Positions 34,133-42,612 of a stretch of 64,000 nucleotides of DNA are shown piece after piece. Under the pieces are notes generated by a model that searched no databases, was not told the origin of the DNA, and saw only the letters and a program-made list of their open reading frames with translations. How positions within the stretch are numbered: position 1 is the stretch's first letter; the number at the start of each line of letters is the position of its first letter. The translations under genes and the position numbers were made by a program. The stretch comes from Peptoniphilus_A genitalis (GTDB lineage: Bacteria; Bacillota; Clostridia; Tissierellales; Peptoniphilaceae). The stretch lies in NCBI RefSeq assembly GCF_949769225.1, contig NZ_CATKPB010000001.1; one strand, written 5' to 3'.

Positions 34133-35977
34133 TTATTCGTCGAAGCCACCTGTGTAGAGTTTGTAATAGATTCCCCTTTGTTCAAGTAGGTCAGCGTGGT
34201 CGCCTCTTTCGACTATCTCACCATTTTCCAATACGATAATTACGTCTGAGTTCATAATTGTTGAGAGCCTGTGGGCGATTACAAAGCTTGTTCTCCCCTT
34301 CATGATTTGGTCCATGCCCTCTTGGACGATTTTTTCTGTACGAGAGTCAATTGATGATGTTGCCTCATCTAGGATCATAACTGGTGGATTGTAGATTTCA
34401 GCTCTTGCAATAGAAAGAAGCTGCATTTGTCCTTCAGATAGTTCGCCACCTGAGCCACTTATTATGGTGTCGTAGCCATCCTTTAGGTTCTTGATAAAGT
34501 CGTGGGCCTTTGTCCTCTTTGCTACTGCGAGGGTCTTATCCATGTCCACATCTTCCACAGAGTAATTTATATTTTCAGCAATTGTTCCTGTAAAGAGGTG
34601 GGTATCTTGGAGGACCATGCCAAGGGATGAACGAAGGTGGTCCTTCCTAATCCTTCTAATGTCTATGCCATCAAAGGTAATTTCTCCACTGTCGATTTCA
34701 TAAAACCTATTTATGAGGTTGGTAATAGTTGTCTTGCCGGCACCTGTTGCCCCAACAAAGGCAACCTTTTGACCTGGCTTTGCATAGAGATTTATATTTT
34801 TTAGGATTTTATTTTTTCCATCGTAGGAGAAGTCAACATCCTTAAAGCGGATGTCTCCCAAGAGTTCTCTGTACTCATCAGTCTTTAGGTCATGCCAATA
34901 ATATTTTTCTTTTCCATCAACAACTTTTATAACTTTTTCAACTTCTCCAGAATAGTCTTCTGGCTCAACTTCAAGGAAGTCAAAAATTCTTCTGGCACCT
35001 GCTATGGCAAGGACCACAGAGTTTATGTTGCCACCAATTTGTCCCATGGGACCTGTAAGAGTCCTTGAAAGTTGTAGGAAGGAAGCCACAACTCCAACTG
35101 TTATCCCAAAGCCACCGTGGACTGCCATAAGGCCACCAATAAGGGCAAAGAGAATATATTGGAAGTTTCCAATTCCAAAAATTATTGGGAAGAGGAAGAG
35201 GCCCAGCCTGTTGGCGATCATGGTGTTTTCCATGAGCTCTTCGTTAATTAGCCTAAAGTTTTCTCTTGCAGCTTCCTCGTGGTTGAAGACCTTGACAACT
35301 CTTAGGCCATCAATCATCTCTTCGATGTAGCCGTTAGTCTTGGCAAGAGATTTTTGCTGGTTCAAGAAGAAGTGGGAGGACTTACCCCCAATTGTATTCA
35401 TGGTAAAAATCATAAGTCCAACTGTCAAAATTATTATAAGTGACAAGAAGAAGGATTGTGAAAACATGGCGATTAGGACCATGATAATTGTCATGGCAGA
35501 TGACACAAAGGATGGGAAGGACTGGGCTATCATTTCCCCAAGGGCCCTTACATCATTTGTGTAGTAGGACATTATGTCTCCGTGACTATTTTGGTCGAAG
35601 TAGGATACTGGAAGGGCCTGCATCTTCTTAAACATAGTCTTTCTCATTTCTCCAAGAGTTGATTCAGATATTGCAACCATAAGTCTTGAGTAGGTGAAGG
35701 AGCAGATAACTCCAATTGCCAAAAATATTCCCATCTTAATTAGCATGGATAACAAGTTAGAGAAGTCAGGGTTTGAACTATTTACCAAGGGCATGATGTA
35801 GTCGTCAATTAAAAATCTCATAAAGAGTGACACAGAAATTGTTGCAAGAGATGAAATTATTACCATTAGAGCAACTCCTAGGAGCTTAAACTTATGCCTT
35901 TTAAAGATAAAGGAGAATAATTTTTTTGCTGCCTCCTTGTTTTCTGGAGATGTAATTTTTGTCTTATTCTTCTGCAT
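34133..35977 (-). CDS. ABC exporter half-transporter (second subunit)
   Basis: Starting at the ATG at 35977 (GGTGAT upstream), the protein has 614 residues. It joins a six-helix type-1 exporter domain to an ATPase with Walker A FVGATGAGKTTITN, a signature region GGELSEGQMQLLSIARAE and LDEATSSID. The catalytic glutamate is present. It overlaps the partner gene by 14 bases. With the upstream half-transporter it probably forms a heterodimeric exporter of the BmrCD/LmrCD kind. An upstream in-frame start at 36007 is possible but overlaps more. Confidence 0.88.
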   Translation of the reverse strand: MQKNKTKITSPENKEAAKKLFSFIFKRHKFKLLGVALMVIISSLATISVSLFMRFLIDDYIMPLVNSSNPDFSNLLSMLIKMGIFLAIGVICSFTYSRLMVAISESTLGEMRKTMFKKMQALPVSYFDQNSHGDIMSYYTNDVRALGEMIAQSFPSFVSSAMTIIMVLIAMFSQSFFLSLIIILTVGLMIFTMNTIGGKSSHFFLNQQKSLAKTNGYIEEMIDGLRVVKVFNHEEAARENFRLINEELMENTMIANRLGLFLFPIIFGIGNFQYILFALIGGLMAVHGGFGITVGVVASFLQLSRTLTGPMGQIGGNINSVVLAIAGARRIFDFLEVEPEDYSGEVEKVIKVVDGKEKYYWHDLKTDEYRELLGDIRFKDVDFSYDGKNKILKNINLYAKPGQKVAFVGATGAGKTTITNLINRFYEIDSGEITFDGIDIRRIRKDHLRSSLGMVLQDTHLFTGTIAENINYSVEDVDMDKTLAVAKRTKAHDFIKNLKDGYDTIISGSGGELSEGQMQLLSIARAEIYNPPVMILDEATSSIDSRTEKIVQEGMDQIMKGRTSFVIAHRLSTIMNSDVIIVLENGEIVERGDHADLLEQRGIYYKLYTGGFDE

Positions 35978-37700
35978 CAAAATCACCATCACTTTCTTGA
36001 GTTTCATTAATTTCCCTATAGATTGGACTCTTTTCTATGAGTTCTTCATGTCTTCCAATAGATTCAATCTCTCCAAGGTCAAGGACTAGGGTGTAGTCAG
36101 TGTTCTTTAGGGACTTGATCTTTTGTGAAATCAAAATTTTTGTCATATCTGGCCTTAATTTATTCAAGGAAGAAATTATTTTCTCTTCAGTCTTATTGTC
36201 AAGGGCAGAAGTTGAGTCGTCCATAATCAAAATCTTTGGATTCTTTAGGATTGACCTTGCAATAGAAATTCTTTGCCTTTGACCACCAGAGAAGTTAGTC
36301 CCACCCCTTTGGACCTTCATGTCCAGGTCTTTTTCAGGGTCAATGAAGTCATCACAAGAAGCAATGTAGAGGGCTTCTTTTAGTTCTTCATCAGTAAGGT
36401 CGTCGCCAGCCCACTTTAGATTTTCACGTAGGGTTCCAGTGAAGAGTTGGTTTTTTTGTAGGACCACAGAGACTTGGTCACGAAGGGCAGGAATGTCATA
36501 GTCGCGAAGGTCTTCTCCTCCAACATAGACAGTCCCACTTGTTGGGTCAAAGAGTCTTGCAATTAGGCTAATAAGTGTGGACTTACCAGATCCTGTTGGA
36601 CCAATCATCCCCACATAGTCGCCAGAATTTATCTTGAGATTAATATTTTTTAGGACAGACTTGTCTAGGTCGCCAGAGTAGGAGAAAAAGACATGGTCAA
36701 AGATAATTTCTCCATTATTTACTTCTTTTATTGGGTCTTCTGGGCTCACAATAGAAGGTCTAGTTGCAATAACTTCATTTATACGTCTTATGGAGTTTCT
36801 CGCTATAGTAATCTGAACGAGAATCATTGACAACATAAGAAGGGAAATTTGAATTTGAATTGCGTAAGTCACAAGACCAGTAAGGGCTCCAGTTGTCATC
36901 TTGCCAGCCACAATGAAGTGACTTCCCAACCAGGCAATTAAAATTGCCATGAGGTAGGTTGAAAAATTCATAAGTGGATTTGCAAAGGCAAGGAGCTTGG
37001 ATGCCTTGATGTAATTATTTTGAAGGTCATCAGAAACCTCATTAAACTTTTTGATTTCCTTATCTTCTTTTACAAAGGACTTAACCACACGGATGGCAGA
37101 TAAGTTTTCTGATACATCGGTGTTAAGCCTGTCTGTAATTTTAAAAACTTTTTCAAAAATTGGATAGGCTCCCTTTATAATAAGTCCCATTCCAATGCCA
37201 ATGAGGGGAATAATAATTACAAAAGTTGGTGCCAGGTCCTTTGAAAGTCTAAAGGACATGATAAAGCAAAAGATAAGGGTAAGGGGCGAACGAATTGCCA
37301 TCCTTATAGTCATTTGGAAGGCCATTTGCACAGCTTGGACATCAGTTGTCATACGGGTGATAAGAGAACCTGACTTAAACTTTTCCATGTTCTCAAAGGA
37401 AAAGTCTGTTATGTTTTTAAACATAGATGCCCTCATGTTTTTGGCAAGGCCACTTGATGCCTTTGTGGCAAGATAGCCCGAGATCACTCCTGTGGCAAGG
37501 GAGATTCCTGCTGCTATAAATAAAATTATTCCGTATCTAATTATATTGTGAGAGGAATTTATCAAGATCCCCTGGTCTATTATCTTTGTCATGAAGAAGG
37601 GGATTGATGCATTCATCAAGACCTCTAGCAAAACAAAAAAAGGCGAGAGCACTGCATACTTTTTATACTCGCCTAGGTTATCGAAAACTACTTTTAACAT
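35964..37700 (-). CDS. ABC exporter half-transporter (first subunit)
   Basis: The ATG at 37700 follows AGGAAG and gives 578 residues. An N-terminal six-helix exporter domain is followed by an ATPase with Walker A IGPTGSGKSTLISLIA and signature FSGGQRQRISIARSIL. Walker B reads ILIMDDSTSALD, where the catalytic glutamate is replaced by aspartate (DDS instead of DEA). This is a degenerate site typical of one half of heterodimeric exporters. The second half overlaps the 3' end. The 164-base spacer upstream is shared with the divergent small acidic protein gene. Confidence 0.88.
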   Translation of the reverse strand: MLKVVFDNLGEYKKYAVLSPFFVLLEVLMNASIPFFMTKIIDQGILINSSHNIIRYGIILFIAAGISLATGVISGYLATKASSGLAKNMRASMFKNITDFSFENMEKFKSGSLITRMTTDVQAVQMAFQMTIRMAIRSPLTLIFCFIMSFRLSKDLAPTFVIIIPLIGIGMGLIIKGAYPIFEKVFKITDRLNTDVSENLSAIRVVKSFVKEDKEIKKFNEVSDDLQNNYIKASKLLAFANPLMNFSTYLMAILIAWLGSHFIVAGKMTTGALTGLVTYAIQIQISLLMLSMILVQITIARNSIRRINEVIATRPSIVSPEDPIKEVNNGEIIFDHVFFSYSGDLDKSVLKNINLKINSGDYVGMIGPTGSGKSTLISLIARLFDPTSGTVYVGGEDLRDYDIPALRDQVSVVLQKNQLFTGTLRENLKWAGDDLTDEELKEALYIASCDDFIDPEKDLDMKVQRGGTNFSGGQRQRISIARSILKNPKILIMDDSTSALDNKTEEKIISSLNKLRPDMTKILISQKIKSLKNTDYTLVLDLGEIESIGRHEELIEKSPIYREINETQESDGDFDAEE

Positions 37701-37807
37701 ATAACACTTCCTAATACATATTTTAACATTAAACAATTACCCAAAAATTAAAAGCTAAAGCTAAATTAAAAATTTAAACTTAAAATTTTTAAGAAACTCT
37801 TATTAAT

Positions 37808-37836
37808 TTGTAATTATTAGAAATTTGTAATACTAT
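37808..37836 (+). promoter_or_regulatory. Promoter of the small acidic protein gene
   Basis: TTGTAA at 37808-37813 and TACTAT at 37831-37836 are 17 bases apart. A TATAAG alternative lies at 37836-37841. ATGGAGGG precedes the ATG. Confidence 0.45.
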
Positions 37837-37864
37837 ATAAGTATCAAACAAATGGAGGGATAAC

Positions 37865-38104
37865 ATGACAGACAATAAAAAAGAAAAAGATTTAATTGAA
37901 AACTCAAAAACTCTTTCTGATGCAAAGAAGAAAGAAATGAAAGCTAATATGGACCAACAAAAAGAAATCAACCACAGTGATAGAGCAGATTCTGATCTAT
38001 ATGCAAAGACTGAAGGACAAGATCCTGAAACAGGAATCGAAATTCCAACAGAAGAATCAGTTGAAGAAGCTAAAGAATGGGTTGACAACGAAAACAGAAT
38101 GTAA
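37865..38104 (+). CDS. Small acidic protein, possibly DUF3787-like
   Basis: The 79-residue protein is very polar and has no membrane segment or cysteine. Its final part (GIEIPTEESVEEAKEWVD) recalls the DUF3787 group, whose members are described as spore-associated in clostridia. The N-terminal part is rich in Lys, Asp and Glu and may be disordered. A strong ribosome site and an own terminator make it a single-gene unit. The family link is weak and from memory only. Confidence 0.55.
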   Translation: MTDNKKEKDLIENSKTLSDAKKKEMKANMDQQKEINHSDRADSDLYAKTEGQDPETGIEIPTEESVEEAKEWVDNENRM

Positions 38105-38110
38105 TTTCAT

Positions 38111-38133
38111 GGCCTAGGGATAGGCCTTTTTTT
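38111..38133 (+). terminator. Intrinsic terminator
   Basis: GGCCTA and TAGGCC form a 6-bp stem around GGGA, followed by seven T residues. Confidence 0.85.
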
Positions 38134-38154
38134 GTAAAAATTATAGGAGTTTTA

Positions 38155-38706
38155 ATGGATAGCAAATTTTTAAACTGGCTCCTTGGCATAAGGAACGAAG
38201 TCTTAAATAGGTATATGATTGCCATAACCCACCTGGGAACTGGGGGAGCAATTTGGCTTTTTACAGTTTACATCCTCTTCTACCTGGGCTTTAGGATTGA
38301 GAGCATAAATGTAATACTTGCCCTAATCTTTAACGGCATAGTTTGCAACCTCTTATTAAAAAATATTTTAAAGAGAAAGAGACCCTCTTGGATAACAAAG
38401 GTGGAACTCCTTATAAAGGATCCCACAGACTTTTCTTTTCCATCAGGTCACGCATCATCATCCTTTGCTGCAGCATTAACAATTTACTTCTACTTTAGGG
38501 GGATGGGGATCTTCTTTCTTGTGATAGCAGCCCTAATTGCCTTCTCAAGGATCTACCACTTCGTTCACTATCCCAGCGACGTAATCATAGGGGCAATTAT
38601 TGGAATATTTATCGCCCTTGCTACAAAAAACTATTACGACAAATTTTTATTAGACTTTATGCAAGTAAATCTACCCTTCTTATTTGGACCTCTTCCTAAG
38701 GTCTGA
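38155..38706 (+). CDS. PAP2-family phosphatase
   Basis: The 183-residue integral membrane protein has the PAP2 signature: KNILKRKRP, FPSGHASSSF and SRIYHFVHYPSDV. Such enzymes dephosphorylate lipid substrates such as undecaprenyl pyrophosphate or phosphatidate. TAGGAG precedes the ATG. Its last 27 bases overlap the end of the convergent tadA gene, so there is no room for a terminator between them. Confidence 0.88.
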   Translation: MDSKFLNWLLGIRNEVLNRYMIAITHLGTGGAIWLFTVYILFYLGFRIESINVILALIFNGIVCNLLLKNILKRKRPSWITKVELLIKDPTDFSFPSGHASSSFAAALTIYFYFRGMGIFFLVIAALIAFSRIYHFVHYPSDVIIGAIIGIFIALATKNYYDKFLLDFMQVNLPFLFGPLPKV

Positions 38707-39132
38707 GAAAAAGCCAGTGATTAAACTTGCACATTCTCTTTCCAAGATACCATACTCATAATTAATCCTGTGATTAGTTATGAGTTTTTCTATTTTTTGG
38801 TGTGAAACCACAGCGCCAAACCTCTTGTTGCGAGCTCCAAAATATAAATTTTTTATGCGAGCATTTAAAATTGCACCAACACACATTAGGCAAGGCTCAA
38901 GAGTAACGTAGATGTCGCAGCCTTCAAGATGATAAGAATTTAGGTGCCTTGCTGCCATAGATATTGCCATTATCTCTGCGTGGGCTGTGGGATTCTTTAA
39001 GTCCTCTTTTTTATTGTAACCATATCCAATTATTTTATTATTTTTAACAACGACGCAACCAATGGGCACGTCATCTGATAAGAGAGACCTGCGACCATAG
39101 CGGAGGGCCTCTTTCATAAATTTAATTTCCAT
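38680..39132 (-). CDS. tadA: tRNA-specific adenosine deaminase TadA
   Basis: TadA converts wobble adenosine to inosine in tRNA-Arg(ACG). The 150-residue protein shows the deaminase zinc motifs HAEIMAI (His and catalytic Glu) and PCLMCVGAI, with the FGARNKRFGAVVS region typical of TadA. It ends inside the convergent PAP2 gene. No dnaX or recR gene is adjacent, unlike the Bacillus arrangement. Confidence 0.92.
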   Translation of the reverse strand: MEIKFMKEALRYGRRSLLSDDVPIGCVVVKNNKIIGYGYNKKEDLKNPTAHAEIMAISMAARHLNSYHLEGCDIYVTLEPCLMCVGAILNARIKNLYFGARNKRFGAVVSHQKIEKLITNHRINYEYGILERECASLITGFFSDLRKRSK

Positions 39133-39219
39133 AAAATTATTATATCAAATTAAAGAAAAATTTAAGTTCCTTGTAGTTAGATTTATTCTAATAAAATAAT
39201 ATATGAAAAATTAAGCCTA

Positions 39220-39378
39220 TGTTATAATATAAAAAGTAATGATATTTTTTTAAAAATAAAGATATAAAAGATATAAAGGAAATCATATTTAAAAACTTAG
39301 CAAAAAAAGATTTAGAATATTTATAAAAATCGAAATAAAATTATTTTTGAAATATAAGAGCTGGAAACCAGCAGGAGG
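39220..39378 (+). promoter_or_regulatory. DegV gene promoter and leader
   Basis: An extended -10 promoter, TGTTATAAT (39220-39228), starts an AT- and purine-rich leader of about 150 bases. A 5-bp hairpin, GCTGG-AAA-CCAGC, at 39360-39372 abuts the ribosome site AGGAGG at 39373-39378. No known riboswitch is recognised. Confidence 0.45.
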
Positions 39379-39383
39379 GACAA

Positions 39384-40262
39384 ATGACTTTTAAAATAAT
39401 ATCCGACTCCTCATGTGACTTAGATAAAGAAACTTTAAAAAACTTAGACGTAAAAGTTTTGAGAATAAAGGGAACTGATGAAAAGGGCGAAGACCTTCCA
39501 GAGGACCTTACTAACAAAGAAATCTATAAGAGGATGAGAGAGGGCGCATTTTTTAAGACAAGCCAGTTAACTTATTACGACTACTTCAAGGAGTTTGAAG
39601 AATCTGCAAAGGAAGGCAAAGACATCATTGCCCTAACCCTATCTTCAGGCCTAAGTGGTACCTATCAAAATGCCTGCATGGCAAAAAGAGAAATTGAAGA
39701 AAAGTATGACATTAGAGTTGAAGTAGTGGATTCACTTGCAGCTTCAGTTGGCTTCGGTCAAATTACTTACTTTGCTGGACTAGCTGCCAAAAATGGAGCG
39801 ACTTATGAAGAAGTCCTAGACCTACTTAAATTTTTGGTGGAAAAAACTAAGCACATCTTCACAGTTTACGACCTAAAATATCTTTACGAGGGTGGAAGGG
39901 TTTCAAAGACCAAGGCAAAAATCTCAAGCGTCTTAAATATTCTTCCAATACTAGAAGTAGACCAAGAGGGAAAACTCTTTGTATCAGAAATGGTTCGTGG
40001 CAAGAACAAGTCCTACAAGAAGATGATGGAGATGATAGAAGAAAGAACCACATCAGATGGATCTGATACTGTCTTTCCAGTATATGCTGACGACATAAAA
40101 GTCCTTGATCCACTTATAAAAAAATTAGAAGAGAGGGGACACCACAAGTTCCTGCCTCTTGAAATAGGACAAACTATAGCAGCCCATGTAGGACCGGACA
40201 TCTTTGGCCTAGCCTACCTTTCTGAAAACATACCAGGGGAATTTAAAAAGTATTTAGGTTGA
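39384..40262 (+). CDS. DegV-family fatty-acid-binding protein
   Basis: The 292-residue protein has the DegV motifs DSSCDLDKETL near the start and TLSSGLSGTYQNA. DegV/FakB proteins carry fatty acids for the FakA kinase in Gram-positive bacteria. A pyrophosphate or lipid phosphate group is held by conserved Ser and Arg residues. It is a single-gene unit with its own leader and terminator. The kinase partner is not in the window, so the role as a FakB is inferred from the family. Confidence 0.9.
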   Translation: MTFKIISDSSCDLDKETLKNLDVKVLRIKGTDEKGEDLPEDLTNKEIYKRMREGAFFKTSQLTYYDYFKEFEESAKEGKDIIALTLSSGLSGTYQNACMAKREIEEKYDIRVEVVDSLAASVGFGQITYFAGLAAKNGATYEEVLDLLKFLVEKTKHIFTVYDLKYLYEGGRVSKTKAKISSVLNILPILEVDQEGKLFVSEMVRGKNKSYKKMMEMIEERTTSDGSDTVFPVYADDIKVLDPLIKKLEERGHHKFLPLEIGQTIAAHVGPDIFGLAYLSENIPGEFKKYLG

Positions 40263-40314
40263 GATAAGCATTAAAAGCTAAAGACGAAAAAATAATAAAA
40301 ATTTGCAAAAAAAG

Positions 40315-40334
40315 AGGAAGTCATGTGACTTCCT
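40315..40334. terminator. Bidirectional terminator
   Basis: AGGAAGTCA and TGACTTCCT form a 9-bp perfect stem around TG, with A and T runs on either side. It serves the DegV gene and the convergent MATE gene. Confidence 0.9.
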
Positions 40335-40347
40335 TTTTTAATATCTA

Positions 40348-41682
40348 TCATTCGTATCCTTCTTTAAGTCTTAAAGCAGACTTATCTAGCATCTTCTTTA
40401 GGGAGTAGAGGGCAATGGCAAATACTATTAGCTCAGACACTCCTGCTCCGAAGAAGAGGAATCTCACTCCAAAGATGTGGACCATTAAATAAATTGAAAG
40501 GAAAAGAGAAACTGATCCCCTCAAAATATTTATGATAATGGAATACTGAGGCTCTCCAATGGCTGATGACAAGGATGCAATAAATAAGTTTTGACCTGCT
40601 AATAAATACATAAGGGCGTAGATCCTCATTGGCCTAATAGAAGAAGAAATCATATTCTTGTTCTCTAAGAACATATTGAAGAGGCTTTCTGCTCCAAAGA
40701 AGGCAATGGAATACATAATTACAGAAATTATAAAGACGAAGATAAAACTCATCCTAATAATTTTTATAGACTTATCCCTTTCCCTGGATCCGTGATAGTA
40801 GGAGAGAAGGGGTAGGGTCCCGTGGCAAACTCCTTGGAAGGTTGAGTTGGCAAATAGGGACATGTAGTTTATAACTGCGTAGGCAGAAAGGTATTCAGGT
40901 GAAAGATATTTTATTATAAAGAGGTTAAAGATAAAGACAAAAGTTGCTGTGTTTAGCTCAGAGATAAATTCTCCAAATCCATAGATAACAGTTGTCTTTA
41001 GATAATGAAGGACTTCTTTAAATTCCATTTTTATCTTTACAAAACGAAGGTAACCCTTGGCAGCCCTGAAGTGGATAAAAAATATGAAACATGACAAGAA
41101 TTGTGCAATACCTGTTGCAAGGGCAGCTCCCCTTACACCCAATTGAAACTTATCTATTAAAACATAGTCTAGGACTATATTTGTAAGGCAGGCTGAAACG
41201 GCGCCAATAATTGCAGTCTTAGGAAAGCCGTCTACCTTTACCAAGACCTCAAAGGCATAGGCGATGATGTAGAAGGGCGAAAAGAATACAATGACAGATA
41301 AGTAATCATGAGAAAGCTGAAATAAAGTTGAGTCTGCTCCCAAAAAACTTATTATTTGATTCATAAAAATTATTCCAATAAGGGCAAGTATTATTGAAAA
41401 GCTAAGGATAAATAAAATTATAAAGGTAAAGACCTTGTTGGCCTCGTCCCTGTTGCCCTTGCCCAGCTCTATTCCTATAATGGTTTGTGATCCCACACCA
41501 GTTATAATTGCAATTGCAAACAAGAAGTTCACGTAGGGAACAACTATTGTTACAGCCGATAGCTCCAACTCACCGGCGAAGTTTGCAACGAAAAAGCCGT
41601 CTACGATTGTGTAGATAGAAAAGACCCACATGGCAATAATTGATGGGATTACAAACTTAAAAAATTGTTTATTTAAACTCAT
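40348..41682 (-). CDS. MATE-family efflux transporter
   Basis: The 444-residue membrane protein has twelve predicted helices in two homologous halves, as expected for MATE exporters that use sodium or proton gradients. Conserved parts include IPSIIAMWVFSIYTIVDGFF at the N-terminus and the second-half helix region VICHGTLPLLSY-like (read here as GVCHGTLPLLSYYHG). The substrate cannot be told. Divergent to the C26 hydrolase gene. Confidence 0.88.
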   Translation of the reverse strand: MSLNKQFFKFVIPSIIAMWVFSIYTIVDGFFVANFAGELELSAVTIVVPYVNFLFAIAIITGVGSQTIIGIELGKGNRDEANKVFTFIILFILSFSIILALIGIIFMNQIISFLGADSTLFQLSHDYLSVIVFFSPFYIIAYAFEVLVKVDGFPKTAIIGAVSACLTNIVLDYVLIDKFQLGVRGAALATGIAQFLSCFIFFIHFRAAKGYLRFVKIKMEFKEVLHYLKTTVIYGFGEFISELNTATFVFIFNLFIIKYLSPEYLSAYAVINYMSLFANSTFQGVCHGTLPLLSYYHGSRERDKSIKIIRMSFIFVFIISVIMYSIAFFGAESLFNMFLENKNMISSSIRPMRIYALMYLLAGQNLFIASLSSAIGEPQYSIIINILRGSVSLFLSIYLMVHIFGVRFLFFGAGVSELIVFAIALYSLKKMLDKSALRLKEGYE

Positions 41683-41813
41683 AAAACACCTCTAACGTAT
41701 TGATTATATATTAATATATTTTTTTAGGCAACGAAGCTAGACTATAAGTTATTCTATTACAATTTTTATAAGTCTTTGTTATAATGAGTTTAATAAATAG
41801 AGGGAGGAAGATT

Positions 41814-42548
41814 ATGAAACCAATTATAGGAATTTCTGTTAACTCACTAAGAGATATTTCTCAAAATGACGTTGGACAAATTGGAGTAGAAGGTCAAGAC
41901 TGGCAACTTATAGCAGCAGACTATATTAGGGCAGTTGAAAGAAATGGCGGGATCCCAATTTTAATTCCAAACATCGAGACTATGGAAGATATGAGAACAG
42001 TTTTAGATAAGATTGACGGCCTACTTTTATCAGGTGGTCACGATGTAAATCCAAGGACTTACAACGAGAGAAACTCTGGCAAGGCTGGCAAGTTCGACAA
42101 CATAAGAGACCACGAAGAAATCTTTATGACAGAATATGCCCTTGAAAAGGACATCCCCTTCTTGGGAATTTGTAGGGGACTTCAAATCTTAAACGTGACA
42201 CTTGGGGGAACTATCCACCAAGACCTACCATCAGCAGGTTTCCCAGCTCACTCAATGAGTAACTCGCTAAGAAATGAACCCTCACACGAGCTCAAGGTCT
42301 TAGAAGACACTCCACTTTTTGACATCTTTAAAAGAGAAGAAATCTGGACTAACTCCTATCACCACCAAGGCATAAACGATCTTGGTAGGGGACTAAAGAA
42401 GGCAGCCCTATCAGAAGAAGGACTAATAGAAGCAGTTTACTTAGAGGACAAAAAATTTGCCCTTGCAGTCCAATGGCACCCAGAAATGATGTACGACGAC
42501 AAGGAAATGAATATGATTTTCCAAAAGTTTATTGAAGCTTGCAAGTAA
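41814..42548 (+). CDS. Gamma-glutamyl-gamma-aminobutyrate hydrolase family (peptidase C26)
   Basis: The ATG at 41814, after GGGAGGAAG, gives 244 residues. This class I glutamine amidotransferase fold has the nucleophile elbow FLGICRGLQ, the TNSYHHQGI segment and the final QWHPEM histidine/glutamate pair, so the Cys-His-Glu triad is complete. PuuD-type enzymes cut gamma-glutamyl-GABA, while other members act on gamma-glutamyl peptides. An extended -10 (TGTTATAAT) lies at 41777-41785. A terminator follows. Confidence 0.88.
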   Translation: MKPIIGISVNSLRDISQNDVGQIGVEGQDWQLIAADYIRAVERNGGIPILIPNIETMEDMRTVLDKIDGLLLSGGHDVNPRTYNERNSGKAGKFDNIRDHEEIFMTEYALEKDIPFLGICRGLQILNVTLGGTIHQDLPSAGFPAHSMSNSLRNEPSHELKVLEDTPLFDIFKREEIWTNSYHHQGINDLGRGLKKAALSEEGLIEAVYLEDKKFALAVQWHPEMMYDDKEMNMIFQKFIEACK

Positions 42549-42576
42549 ATTTATAAATTTTTGAGAAAAAATTAAG

Positions 42577-42609
42577 AAAGACCTAGTTTGTTAAAAACCA
42601 GGTCTTTTT
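42577..42609. terminator. Terminator between convergent genes
   Basis: AAAGACCTAGTTT and AAACCAGGTCTTT form a 13-bp stem with one mismatch, then a T run. The convergent lipoprotein gene ends at 42613. Confidence 0.85.
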
Positions 42610-42612
42610 GTT

